From Elusimicrobiota bacterium (GTDB lineage: Bacteria; Elusimicrobiota; Elusimicrobia; UBA1565; UBA9628): a stretch of DNA of 55,755 bases. The notes under the pieces were generated by a model. The model did not search any database. It had not been told where the DNA came from and saw only the letters and a list, made by a program, of their open reading frames with translations. Shown one piece after another: positions 52,160-55,755 of this stretch (position 1 is its first letter; every line of letters begins with the position of its first letter). Both the position numbers and the translations under genes were made by a program. The stretch spans positions 1-55,755 of the forward strand of contig JACRDS010000149.1 of NCBI GenBank assembly GCA_016212825.1, written 5' to 3'.

Positions 52160-53056
52160 CTAGACGAACATCGCGATGAAGGCGTTGAGCCGGCGGTAGA
52201 GCGAGACCAACAGGCCGTGATATTCGACCGGCTTCGGGTAGACTTCGACCTGGCGCACCAGGTCCGCGGCCGCGACCGGGATGGTGAAGAAGAAGCTGGC
52301 GCCCGCGCCCTTCCAGCTCTCGGCCCAGATGCGGCCGCCGTGCAGCTCCACCATGGCCCGCGCCAGGGTCAGGCCCAGGCCGGTGCCGTCGGTCTTCTTC
52401 TGCGCGCTGGCCGCCGACTGCATGAACATGTCGAAGACCTTCTCGATGTCGGCCGCCGGGATGCCGCAGCCCATGTCCTTGACCCGGAAGACCAGCGTCC
52501 CCGCGTGCTCGAAGCGGCCAGCCTTCACCGAGACCGTGACGGTCCCGCGCGTGGGGCTGAACTTGACGGCGTTGGAGACGAGGTTGGTCAGGACCTGGAC
52601 CACGCGGCGCGCCTCGGCCGAGACCCGGGGCAGGCCTTCCTCGACCTCGCGGACGAGCTTGACGCCCTTGGACAGGGCCAGGGCCTGCATGGCGTCGACG
52701 GCGTCGTTGACAAGGGAGCGCGCCTCGCAGGGCTCGGTCGTGACGGTCATCTTCCCCGCCACGATCTTAGAGTAGTCCATGATGTCGTTGATGAGCCCCT
52801 CGAGGCGCGAGGTGTTCTTGATCGCCAAGGACAGCATCTGCTTCTCGTCGCCTTCCAGCTTGCGGGCGACCTGCTCCTGGAGTATCTCCAGGCCCAGCCG
52901 GATCGCAGTGACCGGGGCGCGCAGCTCATGGGTGAGGTAGGAGGCCTGGATCCGCTCGGGAGCCTTCACGGGGACCGGCGCCGGAGCCGGCGCCGGCTGT
53001 TCAGGCTGGCGGATCACCAGGTCTTCCCACTGCGCGGCTGGGGTCTTGGCGCTCAC
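52160..53056 (-). CDS. soluble sensor histidine kinase (HisKA-HATPase)
   Basis: 298 residues from a GTG at 53056, with no membrane helix and no sensor domain beyond a Pro/Ala-rich N-terminal linker. His43 in LTHELRAPVTAIRLG is the phospho-acceptor. ATP-binding boxes are LVSNAVKFSP (N), VKDMGCGIP (G1), and GTGLGLTLARAMVELHGG (G2). A C-terminal helix (VRQVEVYPKPVEYHGLLVSLYRRLN) extends past the usual end. It probably receives input from a partner protein. No regulator is adjacent; the ECF sigma operon starts divergently 106 nt away. Confidence 0.92.
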   Translation of the reverse strand: MSAKTPAAQWEDLVIRQPEQPAPAPAPVPVKAPERIQASYLTHELRAPVTAIRLGLEILQEQVARKLEGDEKQMLSLAIKNTSRLEGLINDIMDYSKIVAGKMTVTTEPCEARSLVNDAVDAMQALALSKGVKLVREVEEGLPRVSAEARRVVQVLTNLVSNAVKFSPTRGTVTVSVKAGRFEHAGTLVFRVKDMGCGIPAADIEKVFDMFMQSAASAQKKTDGTGLGLTLARAMVELHGGRIWAESWKGAGASFFFTIPVAAADLVRQVEVYPKPVEYHGLLVSLYRRLNAFIAMFV

Positions 53057-53162
53057 GCCATGAGTATGGGTCCGGGCTGTTACAGAGCGATTTCGGGGCT
53101 GTTAACGAATTGTTACAATCGGTCTGGCTGGGAGGAGTGGAACTTTTCCGCTCCTCGTCCGT
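53057..53162. promoter_or_regulatory. divergent control region of the kinase and ECF sigma genes
   Basis: Contains two near-identical direct repeats, GGGCTGTTACA (53074-53084) and GGGCTGTTAAC (53096-53106), 22 nt apart, that is two helical turns. TACAAT at 53114-53119 is a possible -10 for the sigma operon. The repeats could bind a regulator or form an autoregulatory -35 region. Confidence 0.45.
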
Positions 53163-53729
53163 ATGAATAGCATGGCACCCCAGGGCGGGCGGGATCAGAT
53201 GGAGCGGCTCGTGGCCGAGCATGCCGGGCACGCCTATCACTTCGCCTACCAGCTCTGCGGGAGCACCGAGGAGTCCAAGGAGCTGGTCCAGGAGGCTTTC
53301 TACCGGGTCTTCCGGAGTTGGGACCGCTACGACCCGTCCCAGCCCATGGACAAATGGCTCCTGAGCATACTCAGGAACGTGTACATGGACAGCGTCCGGA
53401 GCACGGGGCGCCGCTGCAGCGTGGATCTCGACGCCGAGATGCGGCCCGGCCATGAGGAGTCCCATACTTTCGCCGAGGGCCTGCCGGACGGGGAAGAGGC
53501 GGTCCTGGACCGGCTGGCCCGGGAGAGCGAACTGGAGAGCGTGCGCAGGGCTATGAAGGGGCTCAAGTCCGAATACCAGGCCATCCTGACGCTTTTCGAC
53601 GTGAAAGGACTCGGCTACGACCAGATCGCCGAGGTGCTGGATTGCCCCCTGGGCACGGTGCGCTCCCGGCTCAACCGGGCGCGGGCCGCGCTCAAGAGGT
53701 CGGTGCTCGAGTCGGCCGAGAGGAGATGA
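53163..53729 (+). CDS. ECF-type RNA polymerase sigma factor
   Basis: 188 residues. Region 2: HAYHFAYQLCGSTEESKELVQEAFYRVFRSWDRYD and KWLLSILRNVYMDSVRS (2.1-2.4). Region 4: LKSEYQAILTLFDVKGLGYDQIAEVLDCPLGTVRSRLNRARAALKR, the usual helix-turn-helix. No sigma 3 domain, so an ECF factor with an anti-sigma partner. That partner follows with an ATGA overlap, and an RseB-like protein follows that, giving a sigma-E-like envelope stress module. Confidence 0.95.
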   Translation: MNSMAPQGGRDQMERLVAEHAGHAYHFAYQLCGSTEESKELVQEAFYRVFRSWDRYDPSQPMDKWLLSILRNVYMDSVRSTGRRCSVDLDAEMRPGHEESHTFAEGLPDGEEAVLDRLARESELESVRRAMKGLKSEYQAILTLFDVKGLGYDQIAEVLDCPLGTVRSRLNRARAALKRSVLESAERR

Positions 53730-54223
53730 CCATGGGATGCGAACGGATGCGGGGATGCATCGAAGATTACGCGGCCGGGAAGCTCCCGGCCGGGGAGGCC
53801 GCGGCGCTGGAGGCCCATCTCAAGGATTGCGCCGCCTGCGGCCGCGAACTGCGCTGGGTGCGCGTCCTCAAGGCCGGAATCTCCGCCGGTCCGCGGCCCG
53901 CGCTGCCGCCCGAACTGCGCGAGAGCCTCATGCGCATGGCCCGGGAGTTCTCCCTTTCCAGGAGCGGAGAACGCCTGCCTGGAAAGGACGGCGTGCCCTG
54001 GCTCGCCGCCTGGCGCGCCGCCGCCGGGTTGGGCCTGGCCACGGCCTGCGCCGCGGCCCTGCTGGTCTTCGGCCGGCCCGGCGCCGAGGGCGAAGCGCTC
54101 TCGCTCGACGAGGCTCTCGCGGCCCACAGCCGCTACGAGCTCACCATGCCCGCGGCCGACCGCGAGGCCGTGTTCGCGGACCTGGGCTTGCGCCTGTCCC
54201 GGGAAGGAGAGCGCCATGACTAG
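53726..54223 (+). CDS. anti-sigma factor with zf-HC2 domain
   Basis: 165 residues from an ATG overlapping the sigma stop (GGAG 4 nt upstream). The zinc-binding zf-HC2 domain is at the N-terminus: CIEDYAAGKLP and AHLKDCAACGREL (HxxxCxxC). One membrane helix (about 90-112, LGLATACAAALLVFG) separates it from a periplasmic segment ending SREGERHD. It would hold the sigma factor at the inner membrane until signalled. Overlaps the next gene by 8 nt. Confidence 0.88.
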   Translation: MTMGCERMRGCIEDYAAGKLPAGEAAALEAHLKDCAACGRELRWVRVLKAGISAGPRPALPPELRESLMRMAREFSLSRSGERLPGKDGVPWLAAWRAAAGLGLATACAAALLVFGRPGAEGEALSLDEALAAHSRYELTMPAADREAVFADLGLRLSREGERHD

Positions 54224-55202
54224 CTGGCCCCTGCTCTTCGGACTGGCCCTGTCCGCGCCGGCGGCTCAGGCTCCCGACCCCCTCGAGCTCCTCCGCCGGA
54301 GCCAGACGCCGCCCCTGACGGCCTACGCGGCCGAACTCTCCGTCGGACGGCCCGGGGCCGCGGCCCGGCGCGTGGCCGTGCGGTTCTCCCCGCCGGGACT
54401 CTACCGCCGCGAGACCATCGGCCCGGCGGGCGAGACGCTCCAGCTCGAGGTCGAGGACGGGAGCGCGGAATGGATATCCGTCCCGGCCCGGCGCAAGGTC
54501 TGGAAGGGCGCGCCCGCCGACCCCCTCTACAAGCGCTTCGGCCCGGATGAGGAACTCGAGCGTCTGGCCGAGAACTACGAGCTGGACCTCGCCGACGGCG
54601 GCAAGGTGGCCGGACAGGCGGCGTGGCTGGTCACCCTGCGCTCGCGCGCGGACGGCTCTTTGGCGCGCAGGCTCTGGCTCGACCGCGCCAGCGCTTTGGT
54701 CCTGCGCCGCGAGAGCTTCCGGCCCGACGGCAGCCCGGCCGGGACGGAGGAGGTCAGGTCCCTGCGCTGGGGCGCCCAGAGCCCGGCCCTGTTCCGCTTC
54801 TCCCCTCCCCCCGGCGCGGCCGTGGTCCAGCGCACGGAGCCCGACTACCTGGCCCTCGACGAGGCCAAGGCCTCCGGGATGGAGCCGCGCCTGCCCGCCT
54901 GGCTGCCCCCCGGCTACGTGTTCGAAAGTCTCGACGTCATGGCCAAGGGCCGGCGCAGCGTCCTGCACTACCGTTTCTCGGATGGGATCGAGGTCCTCTC
55001 GCTGTTCCAGTGCCCTCCCCGCGTGCGCTTCGACCTGGGCGCCCGGCCGCGTCAGAGCGTCAAGCTGCGCACCGGGCGCGGCTTCCGGACCCGCGCGGCG
55101 GAAGGCAGCGTCCTGTCCTGGAGTTCCGGGGGCGAGCGCTTCATCCTCATCGGCGCCCCCTCGGACGAGACCCTGCGGCGCGTGGCGGAGTCGATCCGGT
55201 GA
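54216..55202 (+). CDS. RseB/MucB-like periplasmic regulator
   Basis: 328 residues. Signal peptide MTSWPLLFGLALSAPAAQA, then the LolA-like half-barrel of RseB: ELLRRSQTPPLTAYAAELSV, RRVAVRFSPPGLYRRETIG, GSAEWISVPARRKVWKG. The C-terminal domain (about 215-320) has PRLPAWLPPGYVFESLDVM and VLHYRFSDGIEVLSLFQ, typical of the smaller RseB domain. In sigma-E systems RseB binds the anti-sigma factor and senses lipopolysaccharide or lipoprotein intermediates. Position and order match that role exactly. Confidence 0.88.
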   Translation: MTSWPLLFGLALSAPAAQAPDPLELLRRSQTPPLTAYAAELSVGRPGAAARRVAVRFSPPGLYRRETIGPAGETLQLEVEDGSAEWISVPARRKVWKGAPADPLYKRFGPDEELERLAENYELDLADGGKVAGQAAWLVTLRSRADGSLARRLWLDRASALVLRRESFRPDGSPAGTEEVRSLRWGAQSPALFRFSPPPGAAVVQRTEPDYLALDEAKASGMEPRLPAWLPPGYVFESLDVMAKGRRSVLHYRFSDGIEVLSLFQCPPRVRFDLGARPRQSVKLRTGRGFRTRAAEGSVLSWSSGGERFILIGAPSDETLRRVAESIR

Positions 55203-55755
55203 ATCATCTCTCCTGCGCGGAATATGCCCCGCCGCTCCGGCCCGGGATCCTCCTGCGCGACCTGCATCCCGTGGAGAGGCCGCGGGAGAAGCTGGCGAGT
55301 TCCGGACCCGAGGCGCTCAGCGACCAGGAACTCCTGGCCCTGGTCCTGCGCACGGGCTACGCCGGCCGCGGCGTCATGGACCTTTCCGCCTCCCTGCTCG
55401 AGGGGTTCCCGGCGGGCCTCGGCGCAGCGGGCTACGAGGCCCTGCGCCGGGTCAAGGGCGTGGGCGCCAGCAGAGCCGCGGCCCTGGTGGCCGCCTTCGA
55501 GCTGGCCCGCCGCTTCTCGGGCCGGCAGGACCCCAGGCCTGTGCTGGACAGCCCGGTGCGGGTCCTGCAGGCGGTGCCGGAGGCGGTGCGCGCCGGCCGC
55601 AAGGAGCATCTGCTGGCCTTCTATCTCAACGCCCGCAGCCAGCTGGTGCACCAGGAGACGGTCTCCATCGGGACCCTGTCGGCCAGCCTGGTGCACCCTC
55701 GCGAGGTCTACTCCCCGGCCGTGTCCCATTCGGCCGCGGGCGTCATCGTCGTCCA
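55199..55755 (+). CDS. radC: RadC/JAB-domain protein (3' end cut by window)
   Basis: GTG at 55199 overlaps the previous TGA (GTGA). The N-terminal helix-hairpin-helix part reads LASSGPEALSDQELLALVLRTGYAGR and VKGVGASRAAALVAAFELARR. The JAB-like domain has begun (EHLLAFYLNARSQLVHQE, GTLSASLVHPREVYSPAV), and the window stops just before the expected HNHPSG metal site. RadC proteins are linked to DNA metabolism, though a repair role is disputed. Being coupled to an envelope-stress sigma operon is unusual, so it may be under the sigma factor's control. Confidence 0.92.
   Translation, partial: MNHLSCAEYAPPLRPGILLRDLHPVERPREKLASSGPEALSDQELLALVLRTGYAGRGVMDLSASLLEGFPAGLGAAGYEALRRVKGVGASRAAALVAAFELARRFSGRQDPRPVLDSPVRVLQAVPEAVRAGRKEHLLAFYLNARSQLVHQETVSIGTLSASLVHPREVYSPAVSHSAAGVIVV

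Overview
The window is a high-GC, gene-dense stretch of a diderm (Gram-negative-type) bacterial chromosome. Evidence for an outer membrane includes a beta-barrel protein with a C-terminal aromatic residue, two PorV-like barrel proteins, a LolA-like protein with its ABC partner, and a heptosyltransferase-type GT9 enzyme. Two large exoproteins end in FlgD-like C-terminal domains, and many genes have secretion signals but no recognisable family. This mix fits an uncultured, Elusimicrobiota-like or related lineage; that placement is an inference made without any database search. Most genes sit in short operons joined by 1, 4 or 8 nt overlaps (ATGA, GTGA, TGATG).

Layout. 1-5.5 kb: a truncated membrane protein, a class C beta-lactamase-like serine hydrolase and a DUF3014 protein, divergent from a 763-residue secreted unknown. 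5.5-12.3 kb, minus strand: two close pterin carbinolamine dehydratase paralogues, a radical SAM enzyme overlapping a NodU-type carbamoyltransferase, an NmrA-like protein, and cytochrome bd oxidase (cydAB). 12.4-14.2 kb: a CstA transporter. 14.2-21.1 kb, minus strand: secreted unknowns, an SGNH/cupin/lipoprotein operon led by a protein with seven copies of a 20-residue NxSP repeat, then a five-gene operon with a VOC protein, an SPFH protein, a zinc-ribbon membrane protein and a YdjM-like protein. 21.1-22.4 kb is an AT-richer island with a toxin-antitoxin pair flanked by imperfect direct repeats and followed by a broken gene.

22.5-26.5 kb: long-form ispG, a secreted caspase-like protein with a possible Tudor-like tail, and a lipoprotein aminopeptidase, separated by palindromes. 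26.7-32.9 kb: a papain-like secreted protein and a five-gene LolA-like / ABC / beta-barrel / CHAD operon. 33-38.5 kb: a secreted unknown, an unusual tRNA-Asp-like gene, a GH57/DUF3536 glycoside hydrolase and a histidine kinase. 38.5-48.5 kb: two mirrored modules, each pairing a large FlgD-tailed exoprotein with its own PorV-like protein, on either side of a response regulator. 48.5-55.7 kb: a radical SAM/SPASM protein, a methyltransferase, a GT9 enzyme, a second histidine kinase, an ECF sigma / zf-HC2 / RseB-like trio and the start of radC.

A recurring regulatory feature is a -10-like hexamer (TATAAT or close) ending exactly 6 or 7 nt before an ATG, GTG or TTG start. This implies that many genes here are transcribed as leaderless mRNAs, and it resolves several start codons.
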